Shown here piece after piece: positions 56,725 to 64,000 of a DNA stretch of 64,000 bases. The number at the start of each line of letters is the position of its first letter. Positions within the stretch are counted from its first letter, which is position 1. The DNA lies in the NCBI RefSeq assembly GCF_023973145.1, contig NZ_CP099546.1, positions 1,178,001 to 1,242,000 of the forward strand, in the 5' to 3' direction. Made by a program: the position numbers and the translations under genes. A model generated the notes under the pieces. That model saw only the letters and a program-made list of their open reading frames with translations. It was not told where the DNA came from and searched no databases. Source of the stretch: Natronosalvus vescus. GTDB lineage: Archaea; Halobacteriota; Halobacteria; Halobacteriales; Natrialbaceae.

Positions 56725-58718
56725 ACGACAGTTCCAACACGGATACAACGAAGTCGACTCAGGGACGCCCTCGCGTCCTCTGTGTGAGCGCCGACCGGAC
56801 GACGCGAGCGGCCGTGACCCGGGCGCTGGTCAACAGCGACGTCACTGTCGCCATCGCTCAGTCGTCCACCGATGCGATCGGCCGGCTCGAGTGTGATAGG
56901 GTCGACGCGATCGTCGTGGACGCAGCCACCGTTGGGAACGATCACGGGCTGCTCGACGACGTCGAATCACGGTGGCCGGAAATCCCGGCGTTCGTCCACT
57001 GGACTGGAACTGACCCACAACAGCGACACCTCCTCGGCGAGATCGTCAGCCGTACGCCGGTAACGGGTACTGCAAACGCGCTGTCGACGACGATCGTTAG
57101 TCGGCTCGAGAGCGACACAGCGCCACCACTCGATCGAATTGCCGGCCGGGTGAAACGGCGTCTGGCGGACGCTCGCACGGCCGGCGAGATCGAACGGGCC
57201 GTTCGGGAGACGCTCACCGACGACGACGACCGCTACGTCTTCGCCTGGCTCGGTGAGTACGACCCCGGGGAAAGGGAAATCATTCCGTGGATCACGGATC
57301 GAACCGGTGTCGACTGGCCCATGCAACGAACGTTTCCGATCGGTTCCGGTCGCGAGCCCCTCCTCGAAGACGTCCTTCGAACGCGGGAGCCCCGGGTCGT
57401 CGACCGAATCGACCGAAACGAGCGACGCGTTCCACTCGGCACGGACGCACTCGATCGGGGAGCGGCGTCGGTTGCCGTCCTGGCGCTGGCGACTGCCGAA
57501 GAGCGATTCGGCGTGCTGGTGGTCTACGGCACGTCAGCGTTCACCGACGAACAGCGGCGGACGATCGAATCGATCGCCGAGACGGCATCCTACGCGCTCG
57601 AGTCGATCGCGATCCGGGGCCGGCTCTCACAGCAAGAACAGTCGCTTCGACGGTACGAACGCCTCGTCGAGGCGGCGGGTGACGGGATGTACGTCGTCGA
57701 TGGCGACCGCCACTTCACGACGGTCAACGACGCGCTCGTCGAGATGACCGGCTACAGCAGAGAAGGACTGCTCGGCGAGCCGTTGTCGCTGCTGTTCACC
57801 GAGCCGCAGGGCGATGAGGTCGAGGACAGGGTGACCGAGGGAGAGCCTATCGAAGACGATGTGTCCAAGGGCGGAACCCGACAGACCGATCATCCACTCG
57901 ATCGACTCGTCGCAGACGGCGAGCCCACGACGACGTTCGAAACCGTCCTCGAGACCAAATCCGGGACGACGATCCCCTGTGAAACCCAGGCTGCGCTCGT
58001 CGCCGCGGACGACACGTTCCGCGGCATCGTCGGTGTCGTCCGTGATATCACCTGTCGAAAGCGCCGTGAGCGACGCCTTCGCGAGCAGAACGAACGCCTC
58101 GATGCGTTCGCCGGGATCGTTAGCCACGACCTCCGAAACCCGCTCGGGGTCGCCCAGGGCTATCTCGAGTTAGCCGAGGAAACTGGCTCGACCGACCACC
58201 TCGAGACAGTTCACGAGGGGCTCGATCGAATGGAGGCCATCATTGCGGACGTGCTAACGGTCGCTCGAGAGGGCGAGTGGGCCGTCGACGTCGAGTCCCA
58301 CGACCTCGAGTCGGTCGTGACGGAGGCCTGGGAAAACGTCTCGGTCGACGACGCGAAACTCGAGATCGACTCCACGATCACACTCGAGGCGGATCGTTCG
58401 CCGGTGCTCAGGCTGTTCGAAAACCTGTTTCGAAACGCTGTCGAACACGGGATCGAACGGTCGGGGGACGCGACACCGCTTACGATCCGGGCTGGTCGGC
58501 TCGAAGAGACCCCCGGCTTTTACGTGGCCGACGATGGGGCCGGTATTCCGGCGTCGATACGCGACGACCTCTTCGACGCCCAGGTGTCGACCGGTTCGGA
58601 GGGGATCGGACTTGGTCTCTGGGTCGTCAAAGAGGTGGCCGACGGCCACGGCTGGACGGTGCTGGCGACCAGCGGACCGGACGGAGGGGCCCGATTCGAG
58701 TTCCGTTTCGAGAATTAA
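56721..58718 (+). CDS. Receiver-like/GAF/PAS histidine kinase
   Basis: 665 residues from ATG 56721. Domains in order: receiver-like fold (about 15-130), with IVVDAATVG at the phospho-acceptor strand but CVSADRT in place of the usual acidic pair, so possibly a pseudo-receiver. Then a GAF domain (about 155-300), a PAS domain (about 310-445), HisKA with the phosphorylated His in GIVSHDLRNPLG (about residue 467), and HATPase with NLFRNAVEHG, DDGAGIP and GIGLGL. No transmembrane segments: a cytosolic sensor. Its stop and that of the convergent HalX gene share the same TTAA. Confidence 0.88.
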   Translation: MNDSSNTDTTKSTQGRPRVLCVSADRTTRAAVTRALVNSDVTVAIAQSSTDAIGRLECDRVDAIVVDAATVGNDHGLLDDVESRWPEIPAFVHWTGTDPQQRHLLGEIVSRTPVTGTANALSTTIVSRLESDTAPPLDRIAGRVKRRLADARTAGEIERAVRETLTDDDDRYVFAWLGEYDPGEREIIPWITDRTGVDWPMQRTFPIGSGREPLLEDVLRTREPRVVDRIDRNERRVPLGTDALDRGAASVAVLALATAEERFGVLVVYGTSAFTDEQRRTIESIAETASYALESIAIRGRLSQQEQSLRRYERLVEAAGDGMYVVDGDRHFTTVNDALVEMTGYSREGLLGEPLSLLFTEPQGDEVEDRVTEGEPIEDDVSKGGTRQTDHPLDRLVADGEPTTTFETVLETKSGTTIPCETQAALVAADDTFRGIVGVVRDITCRKRRERRLREQNERLDAFAGIVSHDLRNPLGVAQGYLELAEETGSTDHLETVHEGLDRMEAIIADVLTVAREGEWAVDVESHDLESVVTEAWENVSVDDAKLEIDSTITLEADRSPVLRLFENLFRNAVEHGIERSGDATPLTIRAGRLEETPGFYVADDGAGIPASIRDDLFDAQVSTGSEGIGLGLWVVKEVADGHGWTVLATSGPDGGARFEFRFEN

Positions 58719-59299
58719 GATTGGGGGCCGTTTTCGGTCTGTAAATCCTGGAAGGCGCCGACGAAATCATCGTGAGAGGACATATCTGAGACCGTTTCGT
58801 CGACCTGTTCGCGGAGCGTTTCGACGCGGTTGCTGAGTTCCTGGTACTCCTCGTGATCGGCCAGTTCGCGGTCGGCCTTTTCGGACTCGAGTAGCGCCTT
58901 CTTCGAGACGAGGGCGTAGTACTCCTGAATGTCGCTTTTGTAGTTCGATCGAGTCGATACATTCGCCACCATCTCGAGGAGTTCGTCCTTCGATACGGGC
59001 TTGACCAGATAATCGTCGAAGCCCATCTCGATGATGTCGAAGTCGGGGTCGACAGCGGTGACCATCACGACCCGACAGTCGTAGCCCTCGTTCCGGATCT
59101 CCTGGAGAACTTCGTCGCCGGAGAGACCGGGCATACGGCGATCGAGCAAAACCACCTCGACGGAGTCGGACATCTTCTCGAGGGCCTCCTCGCCATTGTA
59201 GGCCGTAGCGACGGGTCGATCCGTCCCTAGCCAGGCCGCAAAGAGATCGGCGAGGCGGGACTCATCGTCGACGACGAGCACTTCAGGCTCGTCAGTCAC
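58715..59299 (-). CDS. HalX-domain response regulator
   Basis: 194 residues. Receiver domain 1-120: VLVVDDESRL (acidic pocket), VVLLDRRMPG (phospho-acceptor Asp), VTAVDP and VKPVSKDEL (Lys). The C-terminal 70 residues form the HalX domain, YYALVSKKALLESEKADREL and following helices. HalX regulators occur only in haloarchaea and their output is unknown. Encoded convergently with the kinase, a plausible but unproven partner. Confidence 0.9.
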   Translation of the reverse strand: MTDEPEVLVVDDESRLADLFAAWLGTDRPVATAYNGEEALEKMSDSVEVVLLDRRMPGLSGDEVLQEIRNEGYDCRVVMVTAVDPDFDIIEMGFDDYLVKPVSKDELLEMVANVSTRSNYKSDIQEYYALVSKKALLESEKADRELADHEEYQELSNRVETLREQVDETVSDMSSHDDFVGAFQDLQTENGPQS

Positions 59300-59446
59300 C
59301 GAGGGCCCCCTCCGTTCTCGTCTTCATTTCAACCACGCGTACCAAATGGTGGCTCTGGTTGATAAATCTCGCGACCAAAACACAGATTTCTTACATGACT
59401 CCCGTAAAAACCCGCTGGTTTAGTATCGGGCTCTCCACGGTGGGGT

Positions 59447-60679
59447 ATGGCATCGTCGTTCGATTCGCTCTCGACCCTCTGTGAACGACTGGGGGAACGC
59501 TCGTTCGATCGCCCGCCTGCGATCGTCTGCAATGCGCACATCACCGGCTGCAGCGTCGCACGAGCGCTCGCTGCCCACGACGTCCCGATCATCGCGCTCG
59601 ACCGAAACGGGGACGGGGTGGCACCGTACGCGGACGCCGTGGTCGCAGCGGGGGAGGTCACCTTCCCGCTCGACGACCTCGACGGATTCTGCGAGGATAT
59701 CGAGCGGGTTTCCAGTTCGCTCGTTCACGATCCCGTCGTATTCCCCTGCATGGACGAGTGGGTACACGCGCTCGCCGAAACTGAACCCGCGGGCGTCCGA
59801 CTCCCCTTCGCTGCCCAGGACGTCATCGACACCGTACTCGACAAAGAGTCGCTGTACGCACTCGCCGAGGAACTCGAGGTGCCCTACCCGGAGACCTACC
59901 GACTCGCGGAGATCGATCCGCTCGAGGCCGCTGCGGCGCTCGAGTACCCGTTCGTCGTCAAACCCGCGAGAAAGCGCGAGTTCGAGGAGCTCCTCGGGAC
60001 GAACGTCGTCGAAGTGGCCGACGAGGAGGCGTTCCTGGAGGTCGTCGAGCGGGCTCGAGCCGCGGACGTCCGGGTCATGGCCCAGGAGAAAGTACCCATC
60101 GCGACCGGTGACGATCGGTCGTTCGCCTCGTACGTCTCCCCCGAGGGCGAAACGATCGGCGTGGTCGGCAATGCTCGCGTCCGCTACCCGCGGGCCTACG
60201 GAACGTCGTGTGTCGTCGACGCGGTGACCGATCCGGTGCTGGAAGACCGCGCTCGGTCGGTACTCGAGGCGTCCGGCTATTACGGTATCAGCGAAGCCGA
60301 ATTCGTCTACGATACGGATCGCGAGGAGTACGTCCTGCTGGACGTCAACACCCGACCGTGGAAGTGGATCTCGATGCCGGTCGAAGCCGGAGTAAACCTC
60401 CCGTACGCGGCCTATGCGGACGCCGTCGGCGAGTCGTACGCGGCCGGAGAGTCCCACGAGGCCCGCTGGGTCTATCTTCGAGATTACCTGTCCCTGCTCG
60501 CCGGCGATCCATCGGCGAACGACGTCCTCGACAGGGAACAGTGGCGGTTGTTGCTCTCGGGGGCATTCGAGACGACCCGTGGCCTGACCACCGGGGTGTA
60601 CCGTCCGTCCGATCCCGGGCCGACGTTACAGTTGCTCGAGACTGAGTTCGGGGGCCCCGAGTACTACTGTTCGTGTTAA
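59447..60679 (+). CDS. ATP-grasp carboxylate-amine ligase-like protein
   Basis: 410 residues. The N-terminal region binds a substrate (IVCNAHITGCSVARALAAHDVPIIALDR). The ATP-grasp core follows with PFVVKPARKREFEELLGTNV, AQEKVPIATGDD and the Mg-binding LLDVNTRPWKWISMP. It resembles D-aspartate ligase/PylC-like ligases that form amide bonds by acyl-phosphate. Substrate unknown. An AAAAACCC box is about 38 bases upstream. Confidence 0.85.
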   Translation: MASSFDSLSTLCERLGERSFDRPPAIVCNAHITGCSVARALAAHDVPIIALDRNGDGVAPYADAVVAAGEVTFPLDDLDGFCEDIERVSSSLVHDPVVFPCMDEWVHALAETEPAGVRLPFAAQDVIDTVLDKESLYALAEELEVPYPETYRLAEIDPLEAAAALEYPFVVKPARKREFEELLGTNVVEVADEEAFLEVVERARAADVRVMAQEKVPIATGDDRSFASYVSPEGETIGVVGNARVRYPRAYGTSCVVDAVTDPVLEDRARSVLEASGYYGISEAEFVYDTDREEYVLLDVNTRPWKWISMPVEAGVNLPYAAYADAVGESYAAGESHEARWVYLRDYLSLLAGDPSANDVLDREQWRLLLSGAFETTRGLTTGVYRPSDPGPTLQLLETEFGGPEYYCSC

Positions 60680-60845
60680 TGGGTGTGTCAGCGGCCCGGA
60701 TCCACCGGTAAGCGATCCATGGGGGACAATCGCGGAATTCTCTGAGCCGATTCGGTGACGCGTCCTCGAGTGACGGAATCGAGTCCCCTGAACCGCTTCT
60801 TACCGGTGTCACGCCACTTTTGTTGGGGGAACAGTAAGCAGGTTC

Positions 60846-62201
60846 ATGAGCACGCAGCCGCTGCACTTCAATCTCTTTACGATGAACGCCGTCGAGCACG
60901 TCTCGCCGGGCACCTGGACGATCCCGGGTGACCAGTCCCATCGCTACACCGATCGCGACTACTGGACGTCGGTCGCACGGACGGCCGAACGGGGTGGCCT
61001 CGACGCGATCTTCTTCGCCGACGTGCGCGGCATCTACGACGTGTACGAGGGGAACCGCGACCCGGCGATCGAACGCGCGATTCAGACCCCGTCGAACGTC
61101 CCGCAGGCACTCGTCCCCGCGATGGCCGAAGTGACCGATCACGTCGGCTTTGCCGTAACCCGATCGACTTCCTACACCCACCCTTACCAGCTCGCGCGCG
61201 AACTCTCCACGCTCGATCACGTCACCGACGGCCGGATCGCGTTCAACATCGTCACCTCCTACCTCGAGAGCGCCGCTAGGAATCTCGGCCTCGAGGGACG
61301 CATCGAACACGACGAGCGCTACGACCGGGCGGACGAGTTCATGGACGTCTGTTACCGGCTCTGGGAGGACTCCTGGGAGGACGACGCGATCGTCCGCGAT
61401 GCCAACCCGGGGACGTACACCGACCCGGAAAAGGTGCACGCGATCGACTTCGAGGGCGAGTACTTCTCCGTACCGGGGCCTCACGGCTGTGAGCCCTCGC
61501 CCCAGCGGACGCCGGTTCTGTATCAGGCGGGGTCGTCCGATCGGGGTCGTCGGTTCGCCGCCTCGAACGCCGAGGCCGTGTTCGTCTCCCAGCCGACGAA
61601 GGAGGCGACCAGAGCGTACGTCGAGGACATGCGCGAACGGGCCACTGCTGCGGGTCGCGACCCCGAGTCGATCAAGTTCTTCCCGGGGATCGTCGTCATC
61701 ACGGGCGAAACGGAGGCCCTCGCCCGTGAAACACACGAAACATACCGCGACCACGTGAGCGTCGAGGGGACACTCTCGTTGTTGAGCGGCTTCATGGACA
61801 CGGATCTCTCCACCCTCGACCCCGATCAGCCGGTCGAGCACATCGAGACGGACGCGATCCAGGGAGCGATCAACGCGTTCACGAAAAACGATCCCGACCG
61901 CGAGTGGACGGTCGGCGAGGTCGCTCGTTTCGCCGGGCTCGGATCGACCTCGCCGGTGCTCGTCGGATCGCCGGAACAGGTCGTCGACGAACTCGAGGAC
62001 TGGCGCGACGAGGTCGGGATCCACGGATTCAACCTGAAGGAGGTGACGCGCCCAGGGACGCTCCAGAAATTCGTCGACCTCGTGGTACCGGTGCTCCGCG
62101 AGCGCGGACTGATCAGGACGTCCTACGAGGGTTCGACGCTCCGGGAGAACCTGCACGGACAGCGACAATTGGCGGCGGATCACCCCGCGCGCCGGGAGTG
62201 A
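60846..62201 (+). CDS. Flavin-dependent monooxygenase, NtaA/SnaA/DszA family
   Basis: 451 residues, luciferase-like TIM barrel. Family features: LHFNLFTMNAVEHVSPGTW at the N terminus, GLDAIFFADV, RIAFNIVTSYLESAARNLG and TPVLYQAGSSDRGRRFAA. Members oxidise chelators (NTA, EDTA), sulfur heterocycles or similar molecules with FMNH2 supplied by a separate reductase. No reductase gene is next to it. The substrate is not predictable. Confidence 0.9.
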   Translation: MSTQPLHFNLFTMNAVEHVSPGTWTIPGDQSHRYTDRDYWTSVARTAERGGLDAIFFADVRGIYDVYEGNRDPAIERAIQTPSNVPQALVPAMAEVTDHVGFAVTRSTSYTHPYQLARELSTLDHVTDGRIAFNIVTSYLESAARNLGLEGRIEHDERYDRADEFMDVCYRLWEDSWEDDAIVRDANPGTYTDPEKVHAIDFEGEYFSVPGPHGCEPSPQRTPVLYQAGSSDRGRRFAASNAEAVFVSQPTKEATRAYVEDMRERATAAGRDPESIKFFPGIVVITGETEALARETHETYRDHVSVEGTLSLLSGFMDTDLSTLDPDQPVEHIETDAIQGAINAFTKNDPDREWTVGEVARFAGLGSTSPVLVGSPEQVVDELEDWRDEVGIHGFNLKEVTRPGTLQKFVDLVVPVLRERGLIRTSYEGSTLRENLHGQRQLAADHPARRE

Positions 62202-62561
62202 TCGGTCTTCGAACGCACTCCCTTACGACGAAACCGTATCCGGGCCGGTGACAGAGTGGGGTCGGTGCTCGTTGATCGTGCTGACGCTCCGTTGAACGGA
62301 TCCTTTCGGAGCATGAAACGGAACGACTGCCGGTTGCGTGTACTCTGGTTGGTGAGACGCTTTCACTTTTTCGAGGATCAACTCTCGTTCGCTACGTCAC
62401 GTATTTGCTCGAGTATCTGTACCGGTATTGCGGCGCTCTCGCGATTGGGGAACCCAATAGCGTGGATCCGGTAAGTCAGCGGTCGTCGGAAACAGAAACG
62501 CGGCTTGCAGATGCAGCGCCAGTCCACAAACGGCTCCTTGCCCCAGTACCGATTGTTCGCT
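62202..62561 (+). promoter_or_regulatory. Upstream region of the gas-vesicle operon
   Basis: 360 bases with no gene, presumed to hold the gvpA promoter. Noticeable elements: an inverted repeat GCTCCG/CGGAGC (62286-62291, 62307-62312); TGAAACGG at 62314-62321, identical to one half of the GvpE activator site described for Halobacterium, though without the second half and about 240 bases upstream; and a perfect ATTGGG-GAA-CCCAAT (62444-62458) about 105 bases before the ATG. I see no convincing TATA box; assignment is tentative. Confidence 0.4.
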
Positions 62562-62849
62562 ATGACATCACCACAACGCCGTCCTGACTCCTCGAGCCTC
62601 GCAGAAGTCCTCGACCGAATCCTCGACAAAGGCGTCGTCATCGATATCTGGGCTCGCGTCTCGGTCGTCGGGATCGAACTCCTGACCATCGAGGCGCGTG
62701 TCGTCGTCGCCTCGGTCGATACATTCCTCCACTACGCCGAGGAGATATCGAAGATAGAACGAGCAACGTCCGAGGGCGACCTCGAGGATCTCGAGGAACT
62801 CGAGATCGAACAGCGACCCGAATCGTCCCCGCAATCGGCGGCAGAGTGA
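62562..62849 (+). CDS. gvpA: Gas vesicle structural protein GvpA
   Basis: 95 residues. [52 protein letters not shown] is the GvpA core almost unchanged, the protein that forms the ribs of the gas-vesicle wall. ATG 62562 was chosen because [15 protein letters not shown] matches the family N terminus; the longer frame from 62505 does not. The C-terminal 25 residues after the core are an acidic, longer-than-usual tail (Halobacterium GvpA is 76 residues). The stop is 9 bases before gvpN. Confidence 0.95.
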   Translation: MTSPQRRPDSSSLAEVLDRILDKGVVIDIWARVSVVGIELLTIEARVVVASVDTFLHYAEEISKIERATSEGDLEDLEELEIEQRPESSPQSAAE

Positions 62850-62858
62850 TCGTCTCGA

Positions 62859-63923
62859 ATGGGCCCTGATTCAGCCAGTCGCGACCGAAAAGTCCGCGGA
62901 CGAAAGATCCGGAGCGACCGGAACGTCAAGGAACGGCGACGGGCGAAAAAGCGCCAGCAACAGGCGCGTTCAAACGGTGCCCAATCGAACGGAACGACCG
63001 GAAGCGCTCGCGAAATTCTTCGATCACCGGAAGACGTCATGCCCGACCCGTTCGTCACGACCGATGCCGTTTCCTCGCTGGCCGACCGAATCGATGGCTG
63101 GCTCGAGGCGGATCAGCCCGTCCACGTGATCGGCCCGACCGGCTGTGGAAAGACGGCCCTGGCGCTCGCCTCGGCCGCCCAGCGCGGTCGGCCAGTCGTC
63201 TGGATCGACGGCGACGAGGCCGTCGACACCGCGGCGCTCGTCGGCGATCACGCCGGCGGGGAGAAGTACCTCGAGGACGACCGGTACGTCAGCGGCGTCC
63301 ACAAGCGTACCGAAGTCGTTCGTGAACGGTGGGTCGACAACCCACTCTCGGTCGCCGCCCGGGAGGGCGCGACGCTCGTCTACAACGAGTTCTCGCGCAG
63401 CGATCCCGTCGCCCACAACGTCTTGTTGTCCGTGTTCGAGGAGGGCATCCTCGAGCGCCCCGGGAAGCGCGGCGACGACCGGAAGATCGACGTCCACCCC
63501 GAGTTCCGCGCGATCCTCACGTCGAACACCGCCGAGTACGCCGGCGTCCACGAACCGCAGGACGCCCTCCTCGATCGGATGGTCGGCGTCCACGTGGACT
63601 ACTACGATTTCGAGACGGAGTGCGAAATCGTCGCCGCCCACGTCGACGCTACTCGAGAACGGATCGAACACGTCGTCGAGGCGACTCGGCAGCTACGCGA
63701 GGAACTCGACATCGTCGTGGGTACTCGTGTCGCGATCACCGCTGCGAAGGGGCTCGCCGTCTTCGACGGTTCGGTGAGTGATGCCGACGCAGACGGCGAC
63801 GAAGTCGATCACGCGGTACTGACGAACGTCTTCACCGACGTGCTGTCGCCGAAAGTGGCTGGCAACGAGGACGGTGACCACGATGTCGCCAGCCTCGAGT
63901 CGACGGTCTCGAGTGCTCTCTAA
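62859..63923 (+). CDS. gvpN: Gas vesicle protein GvpN (AAA+ MoxR type)
   Basis: 354 residues. Walker A GPTGCGKTALAL (about residue 93), NEFSRSDPVAHNVLLSVFEEG (Walker B region), and LTSNTAEYAGVHEPQDALLDR (sensor 1). GvpN is an AAA+ ATPase needed for efficient gas-vesicle growth. The first 60 residues are a very basic extension (RKVRGRKIRSDRNVKERRRAKK), rare in an acidic proteome. It follows gvpA directly; no gvpC between. Confidence 0.93.
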   Translation: MGPDSASRDRKVRGRKIRSDRNVKERRRAKKRQQQARSNGAQSNGTTGSAREILRSPEDVMPDPFVTTDAVSSLADRIDGWLEADQPVHVIGPTGCGKTALALASAAQRGRPVVWIDGDEAVDTAALVGDHAGGEKYLEDDRYVSGVHKRTEVVRERWVDNPLSVAAREGATLVYNEFSRSDPVAHNVLLSVFEEGILERPGKRGDDRKIDVHPEFRAILTSNTAEYAGVHEPQDALLDRMVGVHVDYYDFETECEIVAAHVDATRERIEHVVEATRQLREELDIVVGTRVAITAAKGLAVFDGSVSDADADGDEVDHAVLTNVFTDVLSPKVAGNEDGDHDVASLESTVSSAL

Positions 63924-63951
63924 TCCACAGATCGAATCACCCATTCCAACG

Positions 63952-64000
63952 ATGGCCGAAGCACAATCACAAGCAACCGACCAATGCAAGGCGCTCACAG
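63952..64000 (+). CDS. gvpO: GvpO, N-terminal end (partial)
   Basis: ATG 63952 after the gvpN stop opens a frame MAEAQSQATDQCKALT that runs off the window. In haloarchaeal operons gvpO follows gvpN, and the hydrophilic start fits, but 16 residues are too few for proof. Identity is positional. Confidence 0.55.
   Translation, partial: MAEAQSQATDQCKALT

Overview
The window is chromosomal DNA of an extremely halophilic archaeon (class Halobacteria), most likely of the Natrialbaceae type. The signs are high GC, strongly acidic predicted proteins, short or leaderless 5' ends behind TATA boxes, Tat-type lipoproteins, HalX/HalOD1/Bat-type regulators, the haloarchaeal trpCBA arrangement, the archaeal aminodideoxyheptulosonate route to aromatics and archaeal gas-vesicle genes. 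The family-level guess is inference; no 16S rRNA, tRNA or CRISPR array was found.

Layout. 1-155: 3' end of purE. 355-10868: an eleven-gene nuo operon (A, B, CD fusion, H, I, J1, J2, K, L, M, N) for a membrane complex I without the NuoEFG NADH module. 11044-14025: a TrkA-N/DHH phosphoesterase, a CBS/ParB-like protein and a Nudix hydrolase. 14132-18725: an acidic lipoprotein, a fused 3-hydroxyacyl-CoA dehydrogenase/enoyl-CoA hydratase and an acyl-CoA dehydrogenase (fatty-acid beta-oxidation). 19053-23245: a small membrane protein, then a Bat-type regulator and a Zn/Cd-type P-type ATPase with a palindromic promoter element between them. 23345-28297: M29 aminopeptidase, threonine aldolase, CaCA exchanger, a wHTH/membrane protein pair and a methyltransferase.

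28360-33603 is an aromatic amino acid locus: trpC-trpB-trpA-ADH synthase on the minus strand, divergent from EPSP synthase (aroA), with a palindrome between the trp TATA box and the trpC start. 33673-40596 holds a VWA lipoprotein, a saccharopine-dehydrogenase-like enzyme, a Rieske protein, small regulators, an apparently truncated MazG-like gene, a sugar nucleotidyltransferase and an unrecognised protein with an HhH-GPD-like motif. About 40640-42094 is an IS1341-type element carrying only tnpB, ending on the stop codon of an acidic lipoprotein gene. 43310-50789 is a mixed set (glutaredoxin, Gfo/Idh/MocA enzyme, zinc ribbon, Lrp regulator, SRPBCC protein, EamA transporter, HalOD1 protein, J-domain protein, HflX GTPase).

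51154-55774 is a conserved information-processing cluster on the minus strand: truD, DUF2103, L37Ae, RpoP, Pcc1 (KEOPS), a membrane protein, prefoldin beta and DUF3194. 56038-59299 is a signalling block: HalOD1 protein, a candidate 45-residue ORF coupled to a histidine kinase, and a HalX response regulator. 59447-62201 encodes an ATP-grasp ligase and a flavin monooxygenase. The window ends inside a gas-vesicle operon (gvpA, gvpN, start of gvpO) with no gvpC between gvpA and gvpN.

Points most worth a second look: the compact gvp operon without gvpC, the TnpB lacking the usual RuvC-II glutamate, the putative zinc-sensing regulator/ATPase pair with its 6-2-6 palindrome, the trp promoter palindrome, the cysteine-free L37Ae and the short ORF upstream of the histidine kinase.
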